From positions 114,527-149,925 of the forward strand of contig BFEA01000324.1 in NCBI GenBank assembly GCA_003427395.1: a stretch of 35,399 bases of DNA, read 5' to 3'. The stretch is from Chara braunii. Taxonomy: Eukaryota; Streptophyta; Charophyceae; Charales; Characeae. The position numbers and the translations under genes were made by a program. Under the pieces are notes generated by a model. The model did not search any database, had not been told where the DNA came from, and saw nothing but the letters and a program-made list of their open reading frames with translations. Positions 9,352-19,499 of this stretch are shown here, piece by piece. Each line of letters starts with the position of its first letter. Within the stretch, counting starts at the first letter, position 1.

Positions 9352-10097
9352 TTGCAGTGTCAGATAGAACACCGCTGTTTACCCACCAACGACTGGTTGA
9401 TAGACCGTACCCACCCGGAACAGAGAGGAGAGGCGCTACCTTGGTGCAAAGCGTGCCACACTGCCTTCCCCTCCCGCAGAATCCTCGAGACTATAGAACA
9501 TATATTTATGCAATGCTCGGGTGCAGTCCTCACATGGCGATGGTGGGATAGAATCTGGTCCCGTCTGGGCACTGGGTCAAAATGGCCTTGGGACTGGAAA
9601 GCCATACTTTGCGAGACATGGTCCTCCCCCACGACACGTTTAAAATAGGAAGGAGAGCGGTCATGTGGGCCCTCTGGAAGAAACGTTGTATATATGCTAT
9701 AGAGGGAGCCCGGACGGCGGAGGGGGAGGTGACAGAGTTTATAAAACAATACATCCAACAAGAACCGACGATACAGTGGCAAAAAAAAAAAAAGATTCAA
9801 CTAGACCTGCTCCACTCAGCCAAAGATATAACACAGACAATCCAGCAATTCTCAAGGGACTGGTTGGGCAGTGAGGATGGGGGCTGGATCGCGTCTGTCA
9901 GATGGGAAGGTAGGCCTACCCAGGGCGAGCAGGGTGACCACCAGGGAAAGTTTAGAAAGCAGTATTTGCTTTTACGATTGGACAGTGGTGGCCAGGAATT
10001 CCCGCTGCGACCATTCACAGAATTCCCAGATCCCTTCCCACCCCACCAGTTAGCAATGGTGGACCTGCAATGGTACAGCGTCGAAGATGTAGACTGA
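9352..10097 (+). pseudogene. LINE (L1-like) ORF2 C-terminal fragment, frameshifted
   Basis: The first part (9352-~9630) encodes a zf-RVT-like C-terminal segment of a plant non-LTR reverse transcriptase: CLPTNDWL, then WCKAC, then ETIEHIFMQC followed by a W-rich stretch (TWRWWDRIW). The pattern CxxC...E-T-x-E-H-x-F-x-x-C is typical of that domain. Near 9630 the reading shifts to the frame of 9582-10097, which continues with IGRRAVMWALWKKR and a hydrophilic tail ending VDLQWYSVEDVD before the TGA at 10095. The polymerase core and endonuclease are absent. I see one frameshift and no internal stop in the joined reading; the upstream part is truncated or scrambled. This class of element supplies the machinery that could have made the U6 retropseudogene at 19.4 kb. 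Confidence 0.6.
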
Positions 10098-10117
10098 TGA
10101 GCCAAGACTGGTAGTTG

Positions 10118-10740
10118 GAGATTGGTAGAAGAGGAAGTGCTACTTTGTAGCAGCAGACATCTGGCGTCTGGTTCAGGGCGAAGAGGTTCTTTCCTTCTCC
10201 ACTCCCAGAGTAATCAACACTGGCAGGAGTTAGACCCGGTTCTCAGCATAGGGCACTGTTTGGAGTGGGCAGAAAAGTTGATTCAAGTGAAAAAAGGATA
10301 GAAATAGGGTACAGCAGCAACGTGGAGAGGATGGAGGGAGGGCCCTCTGAACTTTCCTCCAAAAAAAGGACTGTTGTTGGAAGGGGGGGCTACTGAAGAA
10401 GGCTGGGCTAAAAGATAAGGGGCGCCTCAAGATGGGATGGGTGATATAGGCAGCTCCATGGGATAGCGGAGCCCCATACTTATCCGCAGCTTTGATGTCA
10501 CGGTTGATGTAACAAGCCTCATACCCAAAGGGGGAGGTGGAGCAATGTAGCTTTTTTAAGGAGGAAGGGAGGAACTAGTTCTGTAGCATTAGACATCTGG
10601 CGCCGGGTACTGGGGCGAACTAGTTCTCCCCTCCTCTAGCAACCTGCACAGTCAATTCTCTCGATGCCAGAGTAATCAATGCTGGCAGGTCGATTCAGCA
10701 CATTTTCATTCTGTTTTCCACTCTGTAACGGGACGCTGGA
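10118..10740. repeat. Diverged direct repeat pair
   Basis: Two related segments, about 10135-10225 and 10565-10695, share blocks such as AGACATCTGGCG, GGGCGAA and CCAGAGTAATCAA followed by GCTGGCAGG. They may be the 3' region of the decayed LINE or two halves of another repeat. No gene is seen between them. Confidence 0.55.
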
Positions 10741-10795
10741 CCCGTTTTCCAGCAGGTGATGCTCCCCGCCAATAGAAAATGTTAAAAACAAAAAG

Positions 10796-10850
10796 GAGAG
10801 ATGGCTGAGTGGTCGAAAGCGACAAGTTAACTAGTAAATCGTCCCCTGGT
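10796..10850 (+). other. tRNA-Ser/Leu-like 5' fragment
   Basis: ggagagatggctgagtggtc and the following GAAAGC look like the acceptor strand and D-arm of a class II tRNA (A-box TGGCTGAGTGG). The expected anticodon stem and a B-box do not follow, so this is a fragment or a SINE head, not a functional tRNA gene. Confidence 0.35.
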
Positions 10851-11256
10851 GAAGATCATTATATCTGTATCTGGCGCAACTTCCAGGCTGGATCCGGAGA
10901 TCATTGCCGCACCTTTCATTCGTGTGAAGACAGCAGGCAAGATTGCTGCCGACACAGCTGACACACTGATTTTTTATTATTATTATGTTGTTTTTTTTTT
11001 TTTTTTAATGATTCGAGAAATGATTTGAGCTGACACCCTGATTGGATGGTGGAGTTCATGTACGGAAAAGGAGGAAGGGTAGGCAGACGCGGTGCAGCGG
11101 GAAAGTGGGCCGCACACGAAAGGGTATGCTTAGCCCCGTACCGTTTTTTTTTGTTTTTTTTTTGTCCGGTACTACCCCCCCACTGTAAAAAAACAAAGGG
11201 CGACACGCCAACGGCCTTGAGATAACATCGTTGAAAATTGTTGAACCGTACAGCCC

Positions 11257-11365
11257 TACAGTCTTCCGCCGAATACAACGTACGATCATTATAGCTGAAT
11301 TTAGACCGAATGATAGACCAAATTTAGATATAATGACCGTACCTTCTATTTGGCGGAAGCCTGTA
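11257..11365. mobile_element. TA-flanked MITE, 105-bp family, copy 2
   Basis: The element is 11259-11363 (105 bp) between TA at 11257-11258 and 11364-11365. The ends are CAGTCTTCCGCCGAATAC and, read inwards, CAGGCTTCCGCCAAATAG. It is the same length as copies 1 and 4, and the interior contains ATCATTATAGCTGAATTTAG. Confidence 0.88.
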
Positions 11366-11404
11366 GGTAATTCAGAATGTTGTTATGCTGGTCATCTGAC
11401 TGTA

Positions 11405-11480
11405 ACTGGATTCGAACTTGGGTCTGATTCATATTTCAACAGTTCGTGGGGGGGTAACAACGGGCCTAGTTCATTACCCC
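11405..11480 (-). mobile_element. tRNA-derived SINE fragment
   Basis: On the minus strand it has an A-box-like part, the family signature CGAACTGTTGAAATATGAATC and a B-box-like GTTCGAATCC (ggattcgaac at 11408-11417). Related to the copies at 24438, 24718, 25396 and 28391. A further partial copy on the plus strand is at 11650-11695 (gaactgttaaaaatatagac). Confidence 0.6.
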
Positions 11481-11699
11481 TACTATATAAGAGCAGGCGT
11501 GAAGAATAAATTCAAATAAATTAAATTCAAATATAGATTAAATGCAAAAAAAGAAATGCCAAACAAGCAAGGGATGGCAGGAAAGCGAAATGCCAAAGCA
11601 ATCTCCGTCAGAGGATGGCCCTGCATTCTTCAACAGCCTTAGGATACGGTCAGTTGCTACACCCGTGAACTGTTAAAAATATAGACTCAGGGCATAAAC

Positions 11700-12650
11700 T
11701 CGCACTTCGGCCCCACCCCAAAATCTGCAAAACATGCGGATTTGGGAAGGGTCGATTTGAGATTTTGGGCATGGGTGGGATCACACTGCTGCACCCTTTC
11801 GGACTTTCAGACGGGACAAAGGCCTGACTGACCGTCTGGAGTAATGGCGATTTGGTACTTCGCTGGTCACACGGCGCCATCCACAAAATGTGCAAGAACT
11901 CTTTTTTTTGCGTGCACAAATTTTCATCAGTTCTCCAAGACAATGGTAAATAATGGCGTGAAATTTGCAAACACCTCCAGATGCGACCGCAAGATCCCTT
12001 GCCCCGCGGCTACACAGGCAGCTGGCAAATGGGCACATCGATGGGACATTTAGGACTTTGGTAGAACTGTGTGACCAGTTCTGTTCCTTTTTTTTGTGGG
12101 GGGGGGGATTTATAGGTCGTAGTGCGAGTCTGCCCTCATGTTTAATTTACACTTCATGAAATGTACGATATATGATCAAGCAAAGCATCCACGGCGAAGT
12201 AGAAAGGAATAACATTACACTGCCATATCATTCTACACGCTATGTCAGCATACACAGTTTTCTACCTCATGGCAAACCCACTTTTTTAATACCCCCCTCA
12301 CAAGCTAAATGCAAAATCCCAGTTATGCCCTTCCAATTTCCAAACTGAAACCCCCCCCCGTGGATACAACCAACACTCCCTTGAGTCGTCCTGCGTAGTA
12401 AATGACTATGCTTAAGGTGGGTGGAGGGGGTGGAGGAGAGGAGAGGGGGGGGGGGTTGAAAAAAAAAAAAAGAAGCCATGATGTCAGCTGAAAAACGAGT
12501 TATTGCGCGACTAATTCCACAAAGGACAATACCAAGAAACTTGCGTCCGACCGACAAGAGAAATAGAGAAACGTCTCCAGGGGCAAGAAAGGCCACCTCT
12601 CCAGGGGCAGAAAGGCAAAACTGGCACTTCTGAAAAAGACCTGTGGGGAA
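11700..12650. other. No recognised feature
   Basis: Anonymous sequence with G and A homopolymers (12436-12470). A minus-strand frame over 12267-12665 shows no domain or splice context and crosses the homopolymers, so it is not called. Confidence 0.45.
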
Positions 12651-12654
12651 AGAA

Positions 12655-12813
12655 AGCCACATCATCTCTATTGCTCTGCAAACTCACTCGTGGAACTGGT
12701 CATGTTGACATGTACTAATTTTAATCATCTATTTTTTCCCTCAGCAATCACAAGATAGGTCTTTTATTTCTACTACTGCTCTAGCCACATCATCTCTATT
12801 GCTCTGCAAACTC
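12655..12813. repeat. 31-bp direct repeat, 128-bp period
   Basis: agccacatcatctctattgc and the 11 bases after it occur identically at 12655-12685 and 12783-12813. The DNA between is partly similar to what follows the second copy (both have an AATTGG/AACTGG and a CT-rich stretch). Confidence 0.85.
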
Positions 12814-13382
12814 CGTCGCGAAATTGGTAATGAACTCGCTTTTTTATAATAATCTATTTTTTTTTCTCTCTGTCAGGAATACCAGATACCACTTTATTTC
12901 TATGAATTCTCTACAGAACAACCGCAAGAAGATTTTCATGGACAACATAGGGTGAGAGAAACCTAGAGAGAAAGAGACAAGGGAGGAGATTGAGAGGATG
13001 ACCTGCGGATACGGTTTTGCCGCAACAAAAGTCAACGGACAATGTAGTGGCGGGTAGAGGCTCACGTGCCAGAGAACGTGCAAAGTGTGACGTGAATTGC
13101 GCTGCCCAAGAGGTGTTGTGCGGTGTTTGTTATCAAGACCCTTCCCCCCCCAACAGAAGAAAGGGCAAAACAACGAAGAAAAGATACCGCTCTTTCTAGG
13201 TGAGGGCTACGACTAACGAGTCTAAGATGGAGCTAACTCCTAATTATTTAGGCAGACCCGGCTGTGCCCTTCCTTCTACCATCTCGCATGTTACGTAAAT
13301 CGAAAACTCGGAAAAAGTGAATTCAGGTAGGTTGCCCCCGATGTTATAACCGCAGTTACACAGCATGTACCTACATCCTTAC

Positions 13383-13556
13383 AAAACCTCTTCTCCCGCG
13401 GGTCTGAAAAGTAGTGTGGTGACTACCTCTCCGTCCACAAACTCGGAAATCGAAATTCCCGCAAAAGGGCCAACCTACCTTTTGCTTCACCTCTCTTCTG
13501 CAGAGGGCTTGTCGGAAAAGTAGTTTGGTGACAGCCTCTCCTTCCACAGAACTCCT
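13383..13556. repeat. Diverged ~50-bp direct repeat
   Basis: GGTCTGAAAAGTAGTGTGGT at about 13400 and TGTCGGAAAAGTAGTTTGGT at about 13511, each followed by GACNNCCTCTCCNTCCACA, show an imperfect duplication. A purine run, (GGGGA)n, at 13580-13618 follows. Confidence 0.7.
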
Positions 13557-13859
13557 TCAACAGAAGCTGGTGGCGGTTGTCGGGGGCGGGGGGCGAGGGG
13601 AGGGGAGGGGAGGGGAGGTGCAGGTGAAAGATGTAATGTCACAAGTTAATACAATCTGTTTCTACATCCACGGCAAGACTTGCGGAAAAAGTGCACATGC
13701 AGGTTGTGCACGCTGCGCACACTGGGTAAGCAATTCGTTTTTCACGATTCCTTTCTGGTACATTTGGACTTTCGTCTCCATTTACGCGTGTCTCATTTTC
13801 GTCATCCTTGCACAGGAGTATGCTAAATTGCTCATCCTCTCTCTATCCGTATAGCTCTG

Positions 13860-15790
13860 CTCTAATTTTCAGAGACGTTTCGCACGATGGGAAAGCCACC
13901 TCCGAGAATACGCAGCAGCGTATTACACAACGCCAATTGCAGACAATGACTTCTTCAACCCGAAACAATGCCATGTACACATGAAGCCAGGGTGGACAAA
14001 AAAATCAATCCGTTGACCCCATCTCCGTAGTTATGTTGACGATCCACCGACTCTCGCTCTCACCTGAAGAAGACGATCAAGCACAAAGCGAGGAACTGGT
14101 CCACCCCCGCTGGCCGCATTTCTGCAGTATCCTTGAAGATTCCACCGCTCACCTGAAGACACTCGAGCACCTGCCAGGAAGAAATGGCGGCTCGGCCTGT
14201 TGGACGTGTCTCCGCAGCAGTTCCCTTGACGACTCAACACCGCTCAGCTGAAGACAATCAAAACACCCCACACGAACTGCAAGGCTGGTCATCACAGACA
14301 AATGGTAGACAGCCAGGGAGCTGAAGGGTGCTGGCCGTCACCAATCGATCGATGGCAGAGGACGCGAGCACTTCACGGTGTGCCGCACGACGCACACTCG
14401 TTTCCGAATCGGCAGTTTCCTTTACAATTAAAATTCAACCGGTCGCCTGAAATCCATCGACCGGTGACAGCGAGGAACTGAAGGCTGGTTGTCCGGAATC
14501 AACGGTATATAGAGGATTGGAGGGCGGAGGCAGTCACCGATTGATGGATGGGATGCCCGAAAGCGCATCCACTCCGCTATGTGAACGACACTCATTTTGG
14601 CAATCCGCCCACATAATTCAAGTGCACAGAGACAATGGAGGGAGATTTTCTCTGCTCACAAAACTAGGAAAAATATCTGCAACATCCGCGGCACACTTTT
14701 TTTCGGCCAATTCTTTTGTAGTCACTACGGCCCCGTCCACCCTCTTCCTTCTTCCCCATCTTCGATGTGTGCGCGGTTGGACCGCCACGCGACTGGCCGG
14801 CTCTCACAATGGAAGCAGGGGACGGTCCCACACAGCAAGAACACATGCCAGCCATGTGGTCTACCAAAACATCGTTCATCGTGTCACACACACGAAGAAC
14901 AAATGCCAAATCTGTATGTCTAGCAAAACAGCATTCATCCAGAAAACACCCTATCGCCTATATCGTAGAATAGCCACATAACATCCTTTTTCTGCTAAAA
15001 AACAGGAGCAGAGAGAAAAAAGAATGGACACTTAACCATCCTACCTGCAGAACATGTTACACGCTGCTGCACCAGAATACCGATGTACATCGTACCTGGT
15101 GCGTCTTCAAACCATGTGCTATCTGGGGTACAGGGAATCATGCCATTGTGCCCGAAATAAATGCCGAGCACCTGGACTTGATAAGAACACGCAAGAAGCT
15201 GTGCACACAAATCGGTCTATAAATGTCTGCCTAGTCTACAGGCCCTATAACCACGCAAAAACACAAGCACGCCAGTGCCACGCCTGCGCCTGCAGAGTAC
15301 TTTGGAACTCACGTACCCCGCATATGCACAGGCCAATGGAAGAGCTACGCGGACAAGTTCCCATCCTTCCCTCCTCAGCTCGGCCTAAAAAAGAAAAGCA
15401 ACTACAAACACAATGATCGGGAAAGATGGGAGCAAAGAAGCATACAACCCTGCACATGAAACTGGCAAAAGGCTGTATCATCTATGAACAGCAAAACAGG
15501 CAAAAAGCACAGCGACAAACAACAAAACTCACCGCATGATGATCGTCAAGATACGAGGCAGTAGGGGGGGGTACAGTGTCACTCCAGAAACTGGTACACA
15601 ACTGCCGGCAAGCCGACGACACCTTGCAGGCAAGAGGCAAAGAGATGAAGCTACACCACCTTTTCGAAGATGGGGACAATACACCGCAGCTTTAGATTGC
15701 GCACACAGCTGCAAGTTCCTACTTGCGCACGCTAAAGACTCGTTGGTTATTTTGTTTTGTTTTGTTTTTTGTCACGAGGATTGCTGCTGC
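13860..15790. other. No gene recognised; weak ~97-bp periodicity
   Basis: At about 14058, 14148 and 14244 a block close to GCTCACCTGAAGACACTCAA recurs about every 97 bp, suggesting an old tandem repeat. Elsewhere several frames are open (for example 14517-14981 and 15054-15416), but they overlap other frames and show no domain. This stretch lies 3' of the methyltransferase stop codon and may include its 3' UTR. Confidence 0.4.
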
Positions 15791-15794
15791 ATCT

Positions 15795-16339
15795 TCAAAA
15801 CTGCTTCTGTTTCCTAACAACAAGCTGCTCATCATTGTGAAGAAGCGTTGTGTCGTTCCTAAACCAGCGCACGAAGGCATCGACTGCAGGCTTGGGAGAA
15901 TTCGGCGATTCACCTCCTCCTTTATGGCCATCCAGCACGATCACTCCTAACGATCTGACCAAAGGCCAAACCAAACAGAGCTCCGTCATCACCGTTTTCG
16001 CTGCTTTACGATGACAATCCAGGTAAACGAAATCGTACCGTCTCGATGTCACGACAGTATCCAGCAGCGCGTCGACATTCCGCCCTCTCCAGACGGTCAC
16101 CTTTTCCTTGTTCTTGCCCATTGTTTTCATGAAGGAATTGTACTCATGATCGTTGAACAGATCGACGCAGATCAGATGGCTCGTCTGATAAGTTAAGATT
16201 TTCTCCATGAGCCATTTTGCCATATCCTCTTTGCCCGACCCAATCTGAATCGCGAGAACTCCCGGAAGATTCTCCAGATACGAAAGGTGTTGAGCCCAGG
16301 GCACGGTGATCTCCTTAGGACGAACCTGCATCCGCGCGC
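15795..16339 (-). CDS. Exon 2: Methyltransf_24-like catalytic domain
   Basis: This 181-codon exon is the best-supported coding sequence in the window. It contains the SAM-binding glycine loop (IGSGKED, where the family more often has EIGS), the acidic residue after strand 2 (CVDLF), a YDFVYLDC strand whose aspartate corresponds to the family's YDFIYIDGSH motif with C in place of G, the strand-5 motif GVIVLDGHK, and the C-terminal PKPAVDAFVRWF and LVVRK. Order and spacing match bacterial and algal Methyltransf_24 proteins. The frame stays open upstream of 16339 for about 13 codons, but that part lies before the preferred acceptor and has no ATG. A second possible acceptor (GATGCAG, 16334) is less pyrimidine-rich and out of phase with exon 1. 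Confidence 0.8.
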
Positions 16340-17776
16340 CTGTTGCAGAACGACAGAAAGCCACACCATAGACGCACACGACACATCATTACGCTTACGG
16401 GAACAGGCAGGAACGACGAAAAGAGACAACATAGACACACACAGCGCATTTGACAGAACGGCACAGTAAACACGGTTGACTTCGAGATTTCATCAAATTG
16501 GATGATGTGCTCCATCTTGCTTGCTATAGTCTATAGACTAGTATAGACTCTACTATAGAGGGAAAGCCGTTTCATTGTCGGAATATCCCAACTCAAGTGT
16601 GCTTCGTTGTTTGCAGTAGGACCAAAGGCTGAAGCTGCTTTGATTTTGGTTCTGCTCATCTGGGTGGACTAGGGGCTGTTGGGGGAAAAATCCAAAAAAC
16701 ACACGACATCAACATTAACACCAGACGTGGAAAAAAAAAAACAAACAAACAAACAAAAAAAAAAAAAACACAGACTTGGAAGGATATTCAACAATCAAAG
16801 GAGCAAATCATCATTGCCACACATAGACCACCCAACCCCCAAGGCGCCCCCCCCCCCCCCCCCCCGAAAAAAAAAACAAAACAAAACAAAACATCATTAC
16901 CGCACACTTTTCTCAGGGGTATCGCTGACGTTGGGCGGCGAGGCAAGTCCTTATCCATCATCAGTCAAATGCATCCTGGACAGCCTGTCTGTCCAGGTTC
17001 AACCTCCTGATGCGTCGGTGAAAGTCCGACGAAACAGTCTCTCTGGCACGGTCATATGACAACATGCATAGATTGGGAGACGGGTCAAGCCAACCTCCAT
17101 TGAAGAGCTTGTCCAACCAAGCATAAATGACTTCTGAAACTATTTGATTTGTTTCATGGATTTCTTCGAATAAAAGTTATAAAACCCTTCCTTTTTTTTA
17201 ATACTGTTTAGTTTTTCAGTACTTTTTTACTTTTTAACTTTTGTGACGCTGTCTGTTCTACAGGGGAAGGGCTCCGCCTGCTGCTTGAGGTTTTGTTCGG
17301 GTTGTTTGTAAAAAAAAAAAAAAAAAAAAAAAAAGGAAAACCAAAAAAAAACAGAGGAAAAAGCAAGAGGATAAAAAGAGGGGGAAAAAAAAGAGGAAAA
17401 AAGATTTGTAGTATTGTTTTTTTTGTACTCAAGAGGGTAAGCTCATCGGCATGTGGACTTGTGTGCTTTGACGTGTGGATCCGTACTGGGATGCTGCTCT
17501 TTGTCTTTCTCTCCCCATTTCTTTTCTTTCCTCTTCTTTTTTTTCTCTCCGTTTCTTCTTCATGTGCTGCCGTTTCAGCTAGTAGAGTCACAAGTTCTGT
17601 TATGTACTTCCGGGGTGGGTTGGCCGTGGGTGGTGGGATGCGCACAAGGATGTGCTTACCTAAAGGGACAGTGCGCTACTTACTCGATGCAGCCCTTGTT
17701 TTTTGCGCCTGTCGTGAGTTTTGCTTTGCCTTTCGAAACTCAAAACCTGATCGGCCACACTTGTTTCTTCTGTTTG

Positions 17777-17812
<36 letters not shown>

Positions 17813-19435
17813 TGGGGTCCAGTGGTCGACCTCAGGAGACGACCGCCCTCCCTTTCCTTGCAACAATTGGGAACAGACAGTGCATGGGCAGACTCTTCTT
17901 TGAAATGTTAATGTTGCAGCGACTGCGTCGGCAGCCCCCGTCTTCACCCGAATATCTTGTATCTCTATCAGGGCAACTTTCAGTCCAGATGCAGGGATAA
18001 TGACTGGGCGTTTTTTGCGGGTGAAGAGTCTGAAGACCATAGCTTGTGCAGATTGAAGCCTTAAGAAGTATATATCTGGAGAAAGATCTGATGGACTGTC
18101 ATTGTTTGTTTGTTTCTGACGCGTGTCTGTCAGACCCGGAAACGAAATCTTGGCTGCAAGACCATCTGGACCCAGTGTTCGGTTTTCCTTCTCTTGTGCG
18201 CTTCAGCTGGGCGACGTGCAAGCCCTTGCTCGATGCCAACACTGCTGATGTTTACTGGTACGTGTCTTTTATCCTCCTGTCCTGCAAGCGTGTTTTCAAT
18301 TTTAAGGTTTAAGACTGACAGCCTGACACAGACGATTGTGAAGCGCATTTTCTCTTTCTTTTATTATAAGTGATATGCTGACACCAGCCAACTCTTGCAT
18401 GAACCAGATATGCACTCTGCATCTGCCTTGTTTCCACAGTTGACACAGACAACTCTGTGTCTGTATAAAAACTGATATGCTGCTACGATTGGATACGTAA
18501 GGCTGACGTCAGGCTGATGTCATTCCTGAGATGCGCAGAGGTTGTAAACGATGGCAGACGGATTCATGGCAGTGGGTCAACGATGATGGACTAGATTGCA
18601 TGAACCAGATATGCACTCTGCATNNNNNNNGGAGCAGGCCCAAACCATGTCCTTCCATTGTCTTCCTCTCCCTCCCTCATGAGGGCAGGGAGAGGGTTGT
18701 GTGCAGCTCTTCATGGCCTCTCACCGATGGCGATGTAACGGACAGAATAAAGAAAGCAAGATGATGGTCACGCATCCTCTCACCAACAAATATGAATGGA
18801 AACCCCTCTCGATTCCTCCATTGTATCGCATGTGTGTGAGAGCCTGAGAGGGTCACTTTTCAATTTCGAAGGGGCAGAGAGGGCCATTCCGCCAGTCTAG
18901 CGGAGGGCCATTCCGCCAGTCTAGCGGAGGGCCATTCCGCCAGTCTAGCGGCTTGAAGACAGCGTGTCATACAACCCATCGACCCACCACCATCTCTCGC
19001 ATGCTCCCTCTGCGCCATTCACGCTGGACAATGAATGGCCCCGGAGTCCATTTCCATTTCCCTTCCTCTCTTTGGTTCTCCTTTCCCATCGATATTTTTT
19101 TTTCGTTTGCAATTTCTTTCTGGATGTGCATGTTCACTTGTTTGAGGTTGTTTCCTTTCTTTTTTTCCTTTGAAAAAAAAAAAGAAATAAGGGGCCTGTC
19201 GGCCTTTAGATGTCATCACAGAACTGACTGGCACCGGGCAATCCGGAATTATTTTATTCTCTTCATCTGAAGTTTAGTCTGGATTAAAACCTGAGTCTGT
19301 ATTTCAACAGACTCAGGGGTGTACCAATGGATCTAAGCCCCTTTTTTTTTTCTTTTTTTTTTTTCGGTCACCTGGTTAAGTTTGAAAGTCCATGTCCTTC
19401 GCCGGACCTTCGGGACATCTGTTAAAATTGGAACG

Positions 19436-19499
<64 letters not shown>

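Noticed and set aside
17293-18000. 235-codon frame
   Set aside because: Made of Lys, Phe, Ser and Leu runs from poly(A), T/C and (TTTC)n tracts.
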